DNA of 50,079 nucleotides from Rhodothermaceae bacterium (GCA_009841335.1 VXLY01000005.1:1-50079), one strand, 5' to 3'; positions 1-8,081 are shown, numbered from the stretch's first letter. Made by a program: numbers and translations. Notes: generated from the letters alone by a model not told the origin.

Positions 1-45
1 GATCCGAATACGTTCACTAACTTGAGTAAGGTCAAAATCGGCCAT
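1..45 (-). CDS. 5' end of an unidentified gene, cut by the window edge
   Basis: An ATG at 45-43 on the minus strand opens a frame with no stop to the left edge, giving 15 codons that read MADFDLTQVSERIRI. It lies about 50 nt downstream of the fmt stop in the same direction, so it could be the next gene of that operon. Fifteen residues are too few to identify a family. The call rests only on an open frame, a sensible start and the gene density of the window. Confidence 0.35.
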   Translation of the reverse strand, partial: MADFDLTQVSERIRI

Positions 46-97
46 GGGCTAGATAATCAATACACCGCGCGCAATTACGCAATCGTGACGTTCATGT

Positions 98-1018
98 TCA
101 TGTAAGGGTCGTTCCGGGCGAAATGGGGTAACCATTAAGGAAGTCTCGCACCTCAAGTACACGCTGACCCGGTGCTTGCAGGCGTGCAACGGCAATCGCC
201 CCTGTTTTGCAGGCGATCACTAGGCTGCCGTTCGCTTTCAGGACCGTGCCTGGTTCTCCTTTTCCGCGGGTTACCTCGGTTTCCAGGATCTTCAGTGTTG
301 TGGACTTCCAGGGAGTCCACGCACCGGGGTAGGGGGCAAGCCCCCTGCAGTGATTATGAACAGCCTCGGCTGGCTGCTCCCAGGGTATGCGGCAGTCACC
401 ACGAAAAATCTTTGGAGCGGGGGTAGCCTGTACATCATCCTGTCCATATGTTTTAGCACGTCCCCCAGCGATACGCCGAGTAGTTTCCAGAACGGCGCGC
501 GACCCGAGTCGTGCAAGCCGGTCATGCAGGTCTCCTGCAGTTTCGTGTGGAAGAATAGCGGTTGGCCACTGTAAGATGATGTTGCCGGTATCTACTTTTT
601 CCTTTAGAAAAAAAGTGGTCACACCTGTTTGGGTGGCTCCTGCCATAAGTGCTCTGTTAATTGGAGCGGCGCCCCGAAATTTCGGCAATAGGGATGCATG
701 CAGGTTAAACGCACCGAGCCGGGCGCTCATGAATACTGTGCGGGGGAGAATACGGAAGGCAACCACAACGTGCAAGTCGCAATCAAGCGCATCAATTGTG
801 GACGCAAACGCCGGATCCATGATCGAGTCGGGCTGAAGGATGGTTCTGATATCCAGTCGTTCTGCAGCCAGCTTCACCGCCGTCGGTTGCAGCTTTCGGC
901 CTCGTCCCCGTCGACGATCCGGCCCAGTTACAACGGCCACGGGCTTATATCCCCCTTCAACCAGAGCTTCCAGTGGGGGGACCGCAAACTCTGGGGTCCC
1001 CATGAACACGATACGCAT
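98..1018 (-). CDS. fmt: Methionyl-tRNA formyltransferase
   Basis: The protein formylates the amino group of methionyl-tRNA(fMet) with 10-formyl-THF, making the cytoplasmic initiator tRNA. It has 306 residues. It begins MRIVFMGTPEF, the classic N-terminus of the family, so I start at the ATG at 1018 and not at an upstream ATG at 1042 that lies inside the preceding gene. The catalytic segment FNLHASLLPKFRGAAPI spans about 104-120. Asn105, His107 and Asp143 (in KVDTGN) match the known catalytic Asn-His-Asp set. The C-terminal part from about 205 fits the tRNA-binding OB domain. The usual loop before ILP is slightly divergent (VAFRILP). The gene follows the GWxTD gene with a 1-nt gap, so it is co-transcribed with ftsY and pgsA. 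Confidence 0.95.
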   Translation of the reverse strand: MRIVFMGTPEFAVPPLEALVEGGYKPVAVVTGPDRRRGRGRKLQPTAVKLAAERLDIRTILQPDSIMDPAFASTIDALDCDLHVVVAFRILPRTVFMSARLGAFNLHASLLPKFRGAAPINRALMAGATQTGVTTFFLKEKVDTGNIILQWPTAILPHETAGDLHDRLARLGSRAVLETTRRIAGGRAKTYGQDDVQATPAPKIFRGDCRIPWEQPAEAVHNHCRGLAPYPGAWTPWKSTTLKILETEVTRGKGEPGTVLKANGSLVIACKTGAIAVARLQAPGQRVLEVRDFLNGYPISPGTTLT

Positions 1019-1019
1019 T

Positions 1020-2282
1020 TTAGTCCAGCCGAGTACGTTCATCCCAGACTGGCAGCACTAGTTCATAATCTCCAAATCCGGTTTCGTCCACGAACATGTA
1101 TTGCCTTCCAATCCGGAAGAAATACCAGACTTCCCATGGTTTATTGTTGTAACTGAAGGTTTGGTGCTCCACTTCGTCGGGATGACCATGAAGAATGAAT
1201 ACATGTCCGCGATCCGACTTCCATCCAGGTATCTGCTGCCCAAAATTCTGGTTGGCGTAATCCACACGATAGAAGTGTTCCTCCATAGCCTCGTTGCGCA
1301 GCGTTCCCGGAGTTGGATCCCGCCTTTTCCAGAAGGAATCAAAGAGCGATCTGCGCTCAGATTGTGATTCTGCGCGTCGAAAGTCACGAAGCTCCCGGTT
1401 GCGGGCAATGTAAGTCAATTGTTCAATGGCTTCTTCCAGGTTGTTCAGATAGGAGCTAACACCGTCCCAGCGTACGCTCAGGGTATGGGATGCTCGGTCT
1501 AGTAAGTTCCTGTCTAAACTTTGCAGTGTGATCACAAGGTTGTATTGACCAAATTCCAGATCGCTGGCAGGAATCCTTGTGATTTGTTGATGGCGTCCAG
1601 CATCTACACTAAGCGTGTCGGACCATTGATGTGGTCTATTGTACTGCATAGTTTCGCCTTCTCGGAGCAACTCCTGTGTAACCAACAGGGTCTGTGCATT
1701 CCGTGTGTAAACCTCATAGTATGCCTGTAGATCTCCGGCACTGACATCTGGTGAGATGCGCGGCACAATAGCGCGACGTTCAGGGTCGTAGCCGGCAAGC
1801 AACACGACATCACTCATTGTTACGGTTCGGGAAAAATCGCGTTGTTCCACAGTGACCTCCTGGAAAAAGGTTTTTGATGATACAAGATCTGTAAGTGTGA
1901 TGGCCAGGAGATACCTTCCTGGGGGCAGTTCTAACGAATGTGTGGACAGGTCGCTTGCATTTTCGGCAACCGTGTTTGCGTGCATTTGGACAGTGACACT
2001 TTGCTCCCATATGGAGGACGTCGTCACATTTCTTGGACGGCCTCGTGAGTCCAGCCGGGACACCTCGGCCTCCACGGTGTAGCGTGCGACAAATCCGCTG
2101 GGGCTTGCCTCGAATTGGAGGCTTGTGTACGGAATCTCGGTGTAAACATCCAGATGCCCCGCATTAGTATCCCCTTTAATGCTCACAGCACGTACCTGTA
2201 GTTCATCATCTAGGGTTTGTGCCTGTAGAAAGGACGTGAGCGGGAGTGCAGCAATTAGGAGGAGTATGAGAAAATGCTTCAT
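1020..2282 (-). CDS. Secreted GWxTD-domain protein
   Basis: This 420-residue protein has an N-terminal signal peptide ending near LQAQ (about residue 22), so it is exported. The central part is beta-rich, and the C-terminal third (about 280-410) carries the GWxTD domain. Its signature is present as PGWKSDRGHVFILHGHPDEV, followed by the aromatic stretch WEVWYF and a GDYELV end. GWxTD proteins are common in the FCB group and Acidobacteria, and their biochemical role is not settled. The start overlaps the ftsY stop by 4 nt, and fmt follows after 1 nt, so the gene is translationally coupled inside an essential operon. Ser replaces Thr in the motif (GWKSD). The family call is strong but the function is unknown. 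Confidence 0.85.
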   Translation of the reverse strand: MKHFLILLLIAALPLTSFLQAQTLDDELQVRAVSIKGDTNAGHLDVYTEIPYTSLQFEASPSGFVARYTVEAEVSRLDSRGRPRNVTTSSIWEQSVTVQMHANTVAENASDLSTHSLELPPGRYLLAITLTDLVSSKTFFQEVTVEQRDFSRTVTMSDVVLLAGYDPERRAIVPRISPDVSAGDLQAYYEVYTRNAQTLLVTQELLREGETMQYNRPHQWSDTLSVDAGRHQQITRIPASDLEFGQYNLVITLQSLDRNLLDRASHTLSVRWDGVSSYLNNLEEAIEQLTYIARNRELRDFRRAESQSERRSLFDSFWKRRDPTPGTLRNEAMEEHFYRVDYANQNFGQQIPGWKSDRGHVFILHGHPDEVEHQTFSYNNKPWEVWYFFRIGRQYMFVDETGFGDYELVLPVWDERTRLD

Positions 2283-3232
2283 GCGACTGATAAGGCTTTT
2301 ACGAAACGCTGGCGATCAAAGACCTGTAGATCTTCTAAACTCTCTCCGACGCCAATATATTTCACGGGCACCTTGAATTCGTTGGAAATGCCGATAACGA
2401 TGCCCCCTTTGGCAGATCCATCCAGTTTGGTTACGACTAAACCGGTTACATCTACGCTACGTGTAAATTCTTCGGCCTGACGAAGTGCATTCTGTCCGAT
2501 GGTGGCATCCAGTACCAGAAGCACTTCATGAGGTGCATCCCTGACCTGGCGGCCCATGACTCGTTTTATTTTCGAGAGTTCATTCATCAGCCCCGTTTTG
2601 GTATGCAGGCGTCCGGCAGTGTCAATAATGGCAACGTCCGCGGAGCGTCGAACGGCAGACTGGACCGTGTCAAAGGCGACAGCGGCAGGATCTGCCCCAT
2701 GTTGTTGCTTTACGATGTCTACACCGGCCCGTTCAGCCCAAGTCTCGAGCTGTTCAATGGCTGCGGCACGGAAGGTATCTCCTGCACCGATAAGTACGCT
2801 TCGTCCCGCATGTGCATAGCGCCATGCAAGCTTTCCGATGGTGGTAGTCTTTCCTACACCATTTACACCAACCACCATGATGACATGGGGTTGGTTATTG
2901 AGCGGCGCATCGAAGTCTGCAGGCCGTGCGGATGGGTTCTCTTCAAGAAGCAGTGCGATCTCGTCGTTAATAAGTGTCTGCAATTCCTCGGATGAGAGGT
3001 ATCGGTCCCGCGCAGCCCTTTTTTTAATCCGCTCAATGATGTCAAGGGTAGTATTGATTCCCACATCACTGGTCACCAAAGCTTCCTCAATGTCATCTAG
3101 CAGGGCATCATCGATCGTTCGCTTTCCCTTGACCAGACGTCCAATCTTGCCAAAGATTCCTTCCCGGGTCTTCTCAAGCCCTGATTCCAGGCGATCTTGA
3201 TCTTCGGCCTGACGGCGTCGGAAAAGTTTCAT
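2279..3232 (-). CDS. ftsY: Signal recognition particle receptor FtsY
   Basis: This is the SRP receptor GTPase that docks ribosome-SRP complexes at the inner membrane for co-translational insertion. It has 317 residues. The helical N domain covers about 1-95. The G domain has a P-loop GVNGVGKTT at 122-130, DTFRAAA at 152-158, DTAGR at 204-208 and TKLDGSAKGG at 268-277. The long acidic A domain of enterobacterial FtsY is missing, and only a short basic N-terminus (MKLFRRR) remains, as in many bacteria with the short form. GVNGVGKTT separates it from Ffh, which has GLQGxGKTT. It lies 4 nt downstream of pgsA and overlaps the GWxTD gene by 4 nt. Confidence 0.96.
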   Translation of the reverse strand: MKLFRRRQAEDQDRLESGLEKTREGIFGKIGRLVKGKRTIDDALLDDIEEALVTSDVGINTTLDIIERIKKRAARDRYLSSEELQTLINDEIALLLEENPSARPADFDAPLNNQPHVIMVVGVNGVGKTTTIGKLAWRYAHAGRSVLIGAGDTFRAAAIEQLETWAERAGVDIVKQQHGADPAAVAFDTVQSAVRRSADVAIIDTAGRLHTKTGLMNELSKIKRVMGRQVRDAPHEVLLVLDATIGQNALRQAEEFTRSVDVTGLVVTKLDGSAKGGIVIGISNEFKVPVKYIGVGESLEDLQVFDRQRFVKALSVA

Positions 3233-3236
3233 TCAA

Positions 3237-3788
3237 TTATGCTGGATTGCTGTGCATAGATGCAAGCCGTGATGAGTAAATCGCGAGTGAAAACCCCAGG
3301 AGTCCGACGGTTATCCAGATACAGATATCCATGACTATCTGGTCAGCTCTCAAAAGCCCCATGAAAAATGTTATTGCGATTGCGGTGACCGCAATTTTGC
3401 CCGGAATATTGCTCATCTGGACACTTCCAGAATAGCGCACCACGGCCATTCCTCCCACTGCGATCAACAGATCACGCAGCAGCACAACGCCCAGGAACCA
3501 CAGGGGTATCAAATCATCCCAAACAAGTGCTATACCGACCAGAGCAGCCGAAATTTTATCTGCTGCTGGATCTAGTATCTTTCCCCACTCTGATACTGTG
3601 TTTGTACGCCGGGCAATCTGACCATCCAGCCAGTCCGTGATCACTGCCGTCAGAAGCAAGGCCAAACTCCAGCTGATCGGGCCGTCTCTGAGAATAATGA
3701 CAGCAGCTGCGGCCGAAAACAGGACACGCGAAATACTGAGTATGTTGGCAAACGTCCAAAAGGTGCCCTGTATCAACATCAAGCACAT
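3237..3788 (-). CDS. pgsA: CDP-alcohol phosphatidyltransferase, probably phosphatidylglycerophosphate synthase
   Basis: This inner-membrane enzyme transfers a phosphatidyl group from CDP-diacylglycerol to an alcohol, most likely glycerol-3-phosphate. The protein has 183 residues and several hydrophobic helices. The full family signature D-x2-D-G-x2-A-R-x8-G-x3-D-x3-D is present: Asp52, Asp55, Gly56, Ala59, Arg60, Gly69, Asp73 and Asp77. Length and the N-terminal 'NILSISRVL' motif favour PgsA over Pss or cardiolipin-type members, but substrate choice is inferred. The first ATG (3788) is used; a second ATG at 3779 is possible. It is the first gene of the ftsY-GWxTD-fmt operon and has a Bacteroidota-like promoter upstream. 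Confidence 0.88.
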   Translation of the reverse strand: MCLMLIQGTFWTFANILSISRVLFSAAAAVIILRDGPISWSLALLLTAVITDWLDGQIARRTNTVSEWGKILDPAADKISAALVGIALVWDDLIPLWFLGVVLLRDLLIAVGGMAVVRYSGSVQMSNIPGKIAVTAIAITFFMGLLRADQIVMDICIWITVGLLGFSLAIYSSRLASMHSNPA

Positions 3789-3822
3789 TACAGATTGGCT
3801 TACCTAGTACGAAAGCAACCCC

Positions 3823-3853
3823 AAAAGGTACCATGAGGGTTGCCAAGTCCAAA
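3823..3853 (-). promoter_or_regulatory. Putative Bacteroidota-type promoter for pgsA
   Basis: Reading the minus strand, TTTG (3853-3850) is followed after 19 nt by TACCTTTT (3830-3823). The known Bacteroidota primary-sigma consensus is TTTG, about 19 nt, then TAnnTTTG. Only the last base of the -7 element differs. A start of transcription near 3816 would give a leader of about 28 nt before the pgsA ATG. This is a match by eye and is untested. Confidence 0.4.
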
Positions 3854-3906
3854 AAACTTATATCGCCCAACTGAGTATCCTAGGGGTTGAAAATTTTTCG
3901 GTTACA

Positions 3907-4491
3907 ATGGCGAATAATTTGACTGCAAGATCATCTCGGACGCTTTGGATAGATGCCCTGTCTCCAGACAGAGCTTCTGTTCTCGTCCAAGTATTGGTGA
4001 TCAGTTCCTTCGCGGTAGCTACGGCACTTGGCGCCCAAGTGCGGATATATCTCTGGGAAGTCCCAATCACGCTGCAGACGCTTTTTGTGTACGGAAGCGG
4101 ATTGGTACTCGGAGCTCGTAATGGCCTGTTGTCCATGCTGCTGTATTTGGTCCTTGGAATGTTTTTGCCGGTGTATGCTGGAGATAGTCATGGATTTGCC
4201 TACCTGATGACGGCAGTCAGTGCGGGCTACCTGTTTGGAATGCCTTTGTCCGCGTATGTGATCGGTTTATTGGGGAAACGCGCCACAGGCTTGTTGGGTG
4301 ATACAGTCGCCGTGTTTGCGGGCTCGGCAGTGCTATTCACCTGTGGAGTTGTTTGGCTGCATTTTGCTGCCGCTCACACCACTTGGTCGTATTCTATTGA
4401 AGTTGGCTGGCTTCGATTTGTCGGATTTGATTTAGCGAAGGTACTGATCGTCGCTCTTGCCTATCGTGGTCTGCGGAGCTGGCGCCGATAG
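3907..4491 (+). CDS. bioY: Biotin ECF transporter substrate-binding subunit BioY
   Basis: BioY is the membrane-embedded S component that binds biotin. It works alone or with the EcfA/EcfA'/EcfT energy module. The protein has 194 residues and about six hydrophobic segments. Its signature VPITLQTLFV (about 52-61) matches the BioY consensus, followed by the conserved small-residue helix GSGLVLGARNG and the GMFLPV/GY..GMPL region. No ATPase or EcfT gene lies nearby, so an energising module would have to be encoded elsewhere. The start is the first ATG, with no Shine-Dalgarno sequence. The gene is divergent from pgsA (118-nt gap) and is followed after 8 nt by the TPR gene. Confidence 0.9.
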   Translation: MANNLTARSSRTLWIDALSPDRASVLVQVLVISSFAVATALGAQVRIYLWEVPITLQTLFVYGSGLVLGARNGLLSMLLYLVLGMFLPVYAGDSHGFAYLMTAVSAGYLFGMPLSAYVIGLLGKRATGLLGDTVAVFAGSAVLFTCGVVWLHFAAAHTTWSYSIEVGWLRFVGFDLAKVLIVALAYRGLRSWRR

Positions 4492-4499
4492 CTGGACGC

Positions 4500-5660
4500 A
4501 TGCATCGCGTGTTTCTCATCGCGTTGTTTTGCGCAGTCTGTGCCTGTTCAAGCGTTACAGCTCAGACGAGCATACTGTACGAGACTGAAGTCCGAACAGA
4601 GGCAAAGGCCGGACTGGAGGCGTTGTACGATCTTCGCTTTGAGGAAGCGGAAGCTCATTTTCAGAAGATCACCCAGCATTATTTCGATCATCCGATAGGT
4701 CCATTCCTGGAGGCCTTAACGCTGTGGTGGACGATTCTCTTGGATTTGACAGATACCTCGCATGATGAAGAATTTTATGCGGCTATGGAGGAGGTTATTG
4801 ACCGGAGTGAGGCACGTCTGGCAATAAATGAACATGATTTTGACGCAATGTTCTTCAAGGGCATCGCGTTAGGATTCAGGGGACGCTTACGTTCTAACCG
4901 ACGGGACTGGATACGAGCCGCCGCAGACGGTAAACGGGCCATGGATTATGTGTTGGCAGTTGCTGCGGCGGATTCAACCAATAACGACTTTGTACTTGGA
5001 CGCGGGCTGTACCGCTATTATGCTGCATTGATTCCAGAACGCTATCCACTGATTCGTCCCATTACCTTGTTTCTCCCACCGGGCGATCGGGAAGGTGGAC
5101 TGGCAGAACTCAGACGCACGGCGACCGAGGGATACTACATGCAGACCGAGGCGAAGTATTTTCTGCTTCAGATTCATTATCTCTATGAAGGGAACTTCCA
5201 GGAATGCGTACGGCTGGTCAGATGGCTTCGTGAGCGGTATCCCAGCAACGCATTTTTCCACACACTGGAGGGACGCATATACGCACGCTGGTATCAGTGG
5301 CACGCCGTCGAAACCGTCTTCACAGAAGTTCTGGAACGCTATATGGCGAAGGACTTCGGCTATACCCCTGCTATGGGTGAACAGGCGCTGTATTTCCTGG
5401 CGAGGGCCCAGATTGTACGGGGGGACGAACGGGCTGCTTTGGGCAACCTGTTTTCGCTGGAGGCGCTGACTGCAAGAATGGACGAGGATACCTATTTCAA
5501 GGTCATGGGGCGCCTATATCAGGGAATTGCGTACGATTTGTTAGGTGAGCGGGAAAACGCAGTCGCCCGGTATGAGAGTGTCCTTGCAATGAAGCGCTGG
5601 GGCTCGAGTCATTCCATTGCACGTCGTTACTTGGCGAAGCCCTATCCAGCGGTCGAATAA
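4500..5660 (+). CDS. Exported TPR-repeat protein
   Basis: This 386-residue protein has an N-terminal export signal that ends either at a weak lipobox (VCAC, Cys16) or after VTAQ, so it is periplasmic or lipid-anchored. The rest is helical with tetratricopeptide-like pairs such as ALYDLRFEEAEAHFQKI (about 40-57), later RLYQGIAYDLLGERENAVA, and others between. TPR proteins act as protein-binding scaffolds, and no partner is evident. It sits 8 nt after bioY, so the two are probably co-transcribed. Its last 19 nt overlap the convergent DinB-like gene. A decayed copy of its 3' end lies at 6273-6424, part of a tandem duplication. Confidence 0.75.
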   Translation: MHRVFLIALFCAVCACSSVTAQTSILYETEVRTEAKAGLEALYDLRFEEAEAHFQKITQHYFDHPIGPFLEALTLWWTILLDLTDTSHDEEFYAAMEEVIDRSEARLAINEHDFDAMFFKGIALGFRGRLRSNRRDWIRAAADGKRAMDYVLAVAAADSTNNDFVLGRGLYRYYAALIPERYPLIRPITLFLPPGDREGGLAELRRTATEGYYMQTEAKYFLLQIHYLYEGNFQECVRLVRWLRERYPSNAFFHTLEGRIYARWYQWHAVETVFTEVLERYMAKDFGYTPAMGEQALYFLARAQIVRGDERAALGNLFSLEALTARMDEDTYFKVMGRLYQGIAYDLLGERENAVARYESVLAMKRWGSSHSIARRYLAKPYPAVE

Positions 5661-6271
5661 TCGAGCCAGCTATTCTCATCAGCAGTTGGTCCATAGCTAC
5701 CTGGGAGCTCCACATCGTTCATACGCAAGTATACCGAGAGCTGAGCCCGGTGGTGAATGATATGGCTGATTCCTAGACGCCGAAATACGACCCATTTGGG
5801 TTCGGTAAAGAACACCTGGGGTCCATGGCTCAAAGTCCATGGCTCTGCCAGTGTATCCACAGTAGTCCGATCCAAAACTTTGCGGAGTTGCGTCTCGTAG
5901 GTCTCATATTGGGCCATCAACTCTGCCTGTGTGGAGGCTTCGGTCCTCGGCCAGGTTTTGGCCATGTCGAGGCCGTCTTCTTCCAAAATGACAGCGCCAA
6001 ACCAGAAGAGATCAATAGTATGGCCGGCCAACTGGCCCGTAGTCCAGGATTTTTTGTGCGGACGCCAGTCAAAACAATCGTCTGGGACGCATGAGAGCAT
6101 CTTTCGCGTCACGGCAAACTCGTACTCCATGTCGCCAAAGGCGAGCTGGACGGGGTCGAGAGACATTTGGTTGGTGGGTTAAGTGAAGTCTGTCGGATGA
6201 CAACACGAACTCCTTTGGATGCTGTGGAGTTCGCTGGGCAGCGGCCGCAGGGGAGATTATTGACCTACGGG
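5512..6271. repeat. Tandem duplication, unit 1 (TPR 3' end plus DinB-like gene)
   Basis: This segment holds the last ~150 nt of the TPR gene, the convergent DinB-like gene and about 100 nt upstream of it. It aligns to the next unit with an offset of 764-765 nt: TPR stop 5660 against 6424, and DinB start 6166 against 6931. The shared TTATTGACCT near the end (6257 against 7006) shows small indels. Ends are approximate, since similarity fades. Confidence 0.8.
5642..6166 (-). CDS. DinB-like metal-dependent protein, copy 1
   Basis: This 174-residue four-helix-bundle protein belongs to the DinB/YfiT-like superfamily. Known members include bacillithiol S-transferases and maleylpyruvate isomerases, and many are uncharacterised. 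The metal-binding His triad is visible as His49 (in AGHTID) and His135 and His139 in the motif HIIHHRAQ (HxxxHRxQ). The substrate cannot be told from sequence. The start MSLDPVQLAFGD is shared with the second copy at 6434-6931 and sets the reading. The last codons overlap the end of the TPR gene by 19 nt on the opposite strand, so the C-terminal tail SWLDYSTAG is encoded antisense to TPR codons. Confidence 0.85.
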   Translation of the reverse strand: MSLDPVQLAFGDMEYEFAVTRKMLSCVPDDCFDWRPHKKSWTTGQLAGHTIDLFWFGAVILEEDGLDMAKTWPRTEASTQAELMAQYETYETQLRKVLDRTTVDTLAEPWTLSHGPQVFFTEPKWVVFRRLGISHIIHHRAQLSVYLRMNDVELPGSYGPTADENSWLDYSTAG

Positions 6272-6272
6272 A

Positions 6273-6424
6273 GGCCTACTATACCTGGGTATTGTGTACA
6301 ATTTATGGGGTGAACGGGAAACGCAATCGCCCGGTGCGAGAGTGTACTTGCAATGAAGCGCAGCGGCTCGAGTCATCCCGGCGCTCGCCGCTACTTGGCC
6401 GCTCCCTATCTAGTTGTGGAATGA
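6273..6424 (+). pseudogene. Remnant of the TPR gene 3' end
   Basis: This stretch aligns with 5512-5660, the 3' end of the TPR gene, including the shared block CTTGCAATGAAGCGC and a stop in the same place (TGA for TAA). It has no start codon, and one A is missing from the A-run after GGG (GGGAAACG against GGGAAAACG), which breaks the frame and brings an early TGA. It is a non-coding by-product of the tandem duplication. Confidence 0.75.
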
Positions 6425-6433
6425 ACCAGCCAG

Positions 6434-6931
6434 CTAATTCTCATCAGCGGACGGCCCGTAGCTACCTGGGAGCGGCACGTCGTTCATGCGCAAGTATACT
6501 GAGAGTTGTGCGCGATGGTGAACGACATGACTGATCACGAAACGCCGAAATACGACCCACTTGGGTTCGGTAAAGAATACCTGCTCCCCATAGCTCAAAG
6601 TCCAGGGTTCCTCCAGTGTACCCATGGTAGTTCGATCCAAAACTTCGCGGAGCTGCTTCTCGTTACCTTCGTATTTGGCCATCAACTCTGCCTGTGTGGA
6701 GGCTTCGGTCTTTGGCCAGGGTTGGGACATGTCAATACCGTCCTCTTCCAGTGTAATCACGCCCCACCAAAGAAGGTCAACGACGTGACAGGCTAACTGG
6801 CCCATAGTCCAGGATTTGTCGTGTGGGCGCCAGTCAAAACAATCGTCAGGGACGCGTGAGAGCATCTTTCGCGTCACGGCAAACTCATACTCCATGTCGC
6901 CAAAGGCGAGGTCAAGAGGATCAATGGACAT
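6434..6931 (-). CDS. DinB-like metal-dependent protein, copy 2 (shortened tail)
   Basis: This 165-residue paralogue of the gene at 5642 differs at about 35 of 165 aligned residues. The His triad is kept (ACHVVD, then HVVHHRAQ), so the fold and metal site should be intact. I start at MSIDPLDLAFGD by alignment with copy 1, not at an ATG 36 nt upstream. Relative to copy 1, one extra T turns AAT-AGC into AAT-TAG, so the protein stops after SADEN and loses nine residues. Substitutions cluster at about 47-60 and 89-106 and are mixed in character. This suggests functional drift between paralogues, not simple decay. Confidence 0.8.
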   Translation of the reverse strand: MSIDPLDLAFGDMEYEFAVTRKMLSRVPDDCFDWRPHDKSWTMGQLACHVVDLLWWGVITLEEDGIDMSQPWPKTEASTQAELMAKYEGNEKQLREVLDRTTMGTLEEPWTLSYGEQVFFTEPKWVVFRRFVISHVVHHRAQLSVYLRMNDVPLPGSYGPSADEN

Positions 6932-7037
6932 TTTATTTGGGGTTAAGCAAGTTTTCTCCGATGGCACTGCAAACTCTTACTACTGCACTAGGGTTCGCGC
7001 GCAAGTTATTGACCTGCAAAGGTATTTACGTTAAATT

Positions 7038-7054
7038 GAAAAATCCGATTTTTC
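7038..7054. other. Small inverted repeat in the acetamidase leader
   Basis: GAAAAAT, a CCG loop and ATTTTTC form a perfect 7-bp AT-rich stem 22 nt before the ATG at 7077. It could be an operator or a weak RNA hairpin. There is no U-run after it in the plus direction. TTG and TAAATTG about 20 nt apart (from about 7008 to 7038) loosely resemble a Bacteroidota promoter. Confidence 0.3.
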
Positions 7055-7076
7055 AGACGCCAACCCTTCGACAGTC

Positions 7077-8081
7077 ATGCCAAAAATAGTCGTAATTGCA
7101 TTTCTAATCATCTTTTGTGCATGTCAGCGTGCGCCCATGGATCAACCCGCGGAAGAGGTTGTGGAGGTTCAAGAAGTAGTCCCGGAGTATTTTTTGGACA
7201 CGGGCAACACGCATAACAAGTTCAGCCGATCAATTCCGCCCATTCTTACTGTGCCCTCGGGCGCTGTTGTTGAAGTGTATACAAAGGAAGCTTCGGATGG
7301 TCAATTTTCTCCCGAATCAACGGTCGAAGATGTGTCAACGCTTGATTTTGAACCGATTCATCCCTTGACCGGCCCCGTGTATGTTGAGGGCGCCGAAGTT
7401 GGAGATGTACTGGCGGTCACGCTTCATGAAATTGAAATAGGGGAGTTTGGATGGAGTGCGGTCATACCCGGTTTCGGGTTTCTGGCGGACGAGTTCACTG
7501 AACCCTTCCTGCACACATATACCTTTGAAGAAAGACAAACGTATGCCACGCTTCCCAGTGGAGCACGTATAGAACTGGCCCCGTTTCCAGGAGTGATGGG
7601 GGTTGCTCCTGCGACCGACTCTCTCCTGTCCACGATCCCGCCCCGTACGAACGGTGGCAATATGGATGATCCTAATCTGGTGGAGGGTACCACCGTTTAT
7701 TTTCCAGTTCTGGTGGAGGGTGCGCTGTTTTCCATTGGGGACGCGCATGCCGCACAAGGCTTGGGGGAGGTCTGCGGTACAGCTATCGAAGCGCCGATGC
7801 GCTTTGTTTACGAAGTGAATGTTGTAAAGGATAAACCATACCTCGTAGAACCCCAGTACGAAACCGACATGTACTACGCTGTGACTGGGTTTGCGACGAC
7901 CATTGACGAGGCTGCGAAGAAGGCCACTCGGTATATGATTGATTACGTGAGCCATGAGCACGGCCTGGATCGAACAGAAGCTTACGTGCTGGCCTCTCTT
8001 GCAGGAGACCTTCATATTGCTGAGGTCGTGGATGTACCCCATATGTTGGTTACGATGCACTTACCCAAATCTACTTTCTAG
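7077..8081 (+). CDS. Acetamidase/formamidase family protein with export signal
   Basis: Members of the FmdA/AmdA family hydrolyse short amides such as formamide or acetamide to ammonia and the acid, using bound metal. The 334-residue protein shows family motifs: HPLTGPVYVEGAEVGD (about 97-112), GGNMDDPNLVEG (193-204) and GDAHAAQGLGE (221-231). Asp198, Asp222 and His224 are candidate metal or active-site residues. The N-terminus is a hydrophobic export signal rich in Cys (Cys14, Cys16), suggesting a periplasmic or lipid-anchored enzyme, whereas many family members are cytosolic. The S9 peptidase gene follows 41 nt downstream in the same direction. Substrate is not proven. Confidence 0.83.
   Translation: MPKIVVIAFLIIFCACQRAPMDQPAEEVVEVQEVVPEYFLDTGNTHNKFSRSIPPILTVPSGAVVEVYTKEASDGQFSPESTVEDVSTLDFEPIHPLTGPVYVEGAEVGDVLAVTLHEIEIGEFGWSAVIPGFGFLADEFTEPFLHTYTFEERQTYATLPSGARIELAPFPGVMGVAPATDSLLSTIPPRTNGGNMDDPNLVEGTTVYFPVLVEGALFSIGDAHAAQGLGEVCGTAIEAPMRFVYEVNVVKDKPYLVEPQYETDMYYAVTGFATTIDEAAKKATRYMIDYVSHEHGLDRTEAYVLASLAGDLHIAEVVDVPHMLVTMHLPKSTF

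Larger units (their letters stand above)
6272..7035. repeat. Tandem duplication, unit 2
   Basis: This is the second unit of the ~760-bp direct duplication, directly abutting unit 1. It carries a frameshifted TPR remnant, the second DinB-like gene and its upstream region. DNA divergence is substantial (the DinB proteins are about 79% identical by hand count), so the event is not recent. No transposase or terminal repeat is seen at the junctions. Confidence 0.8.

Noticed and set aside
387..836. 149-codon plus-strand frame
   Set aside because: Antisense to fmt; a shadow of the real gene.
2528..2995. 155-codon plus-strand frame
   Set aside because: Lies wholly antisense to ftsY, whose motifs are complete; no signal or family features.
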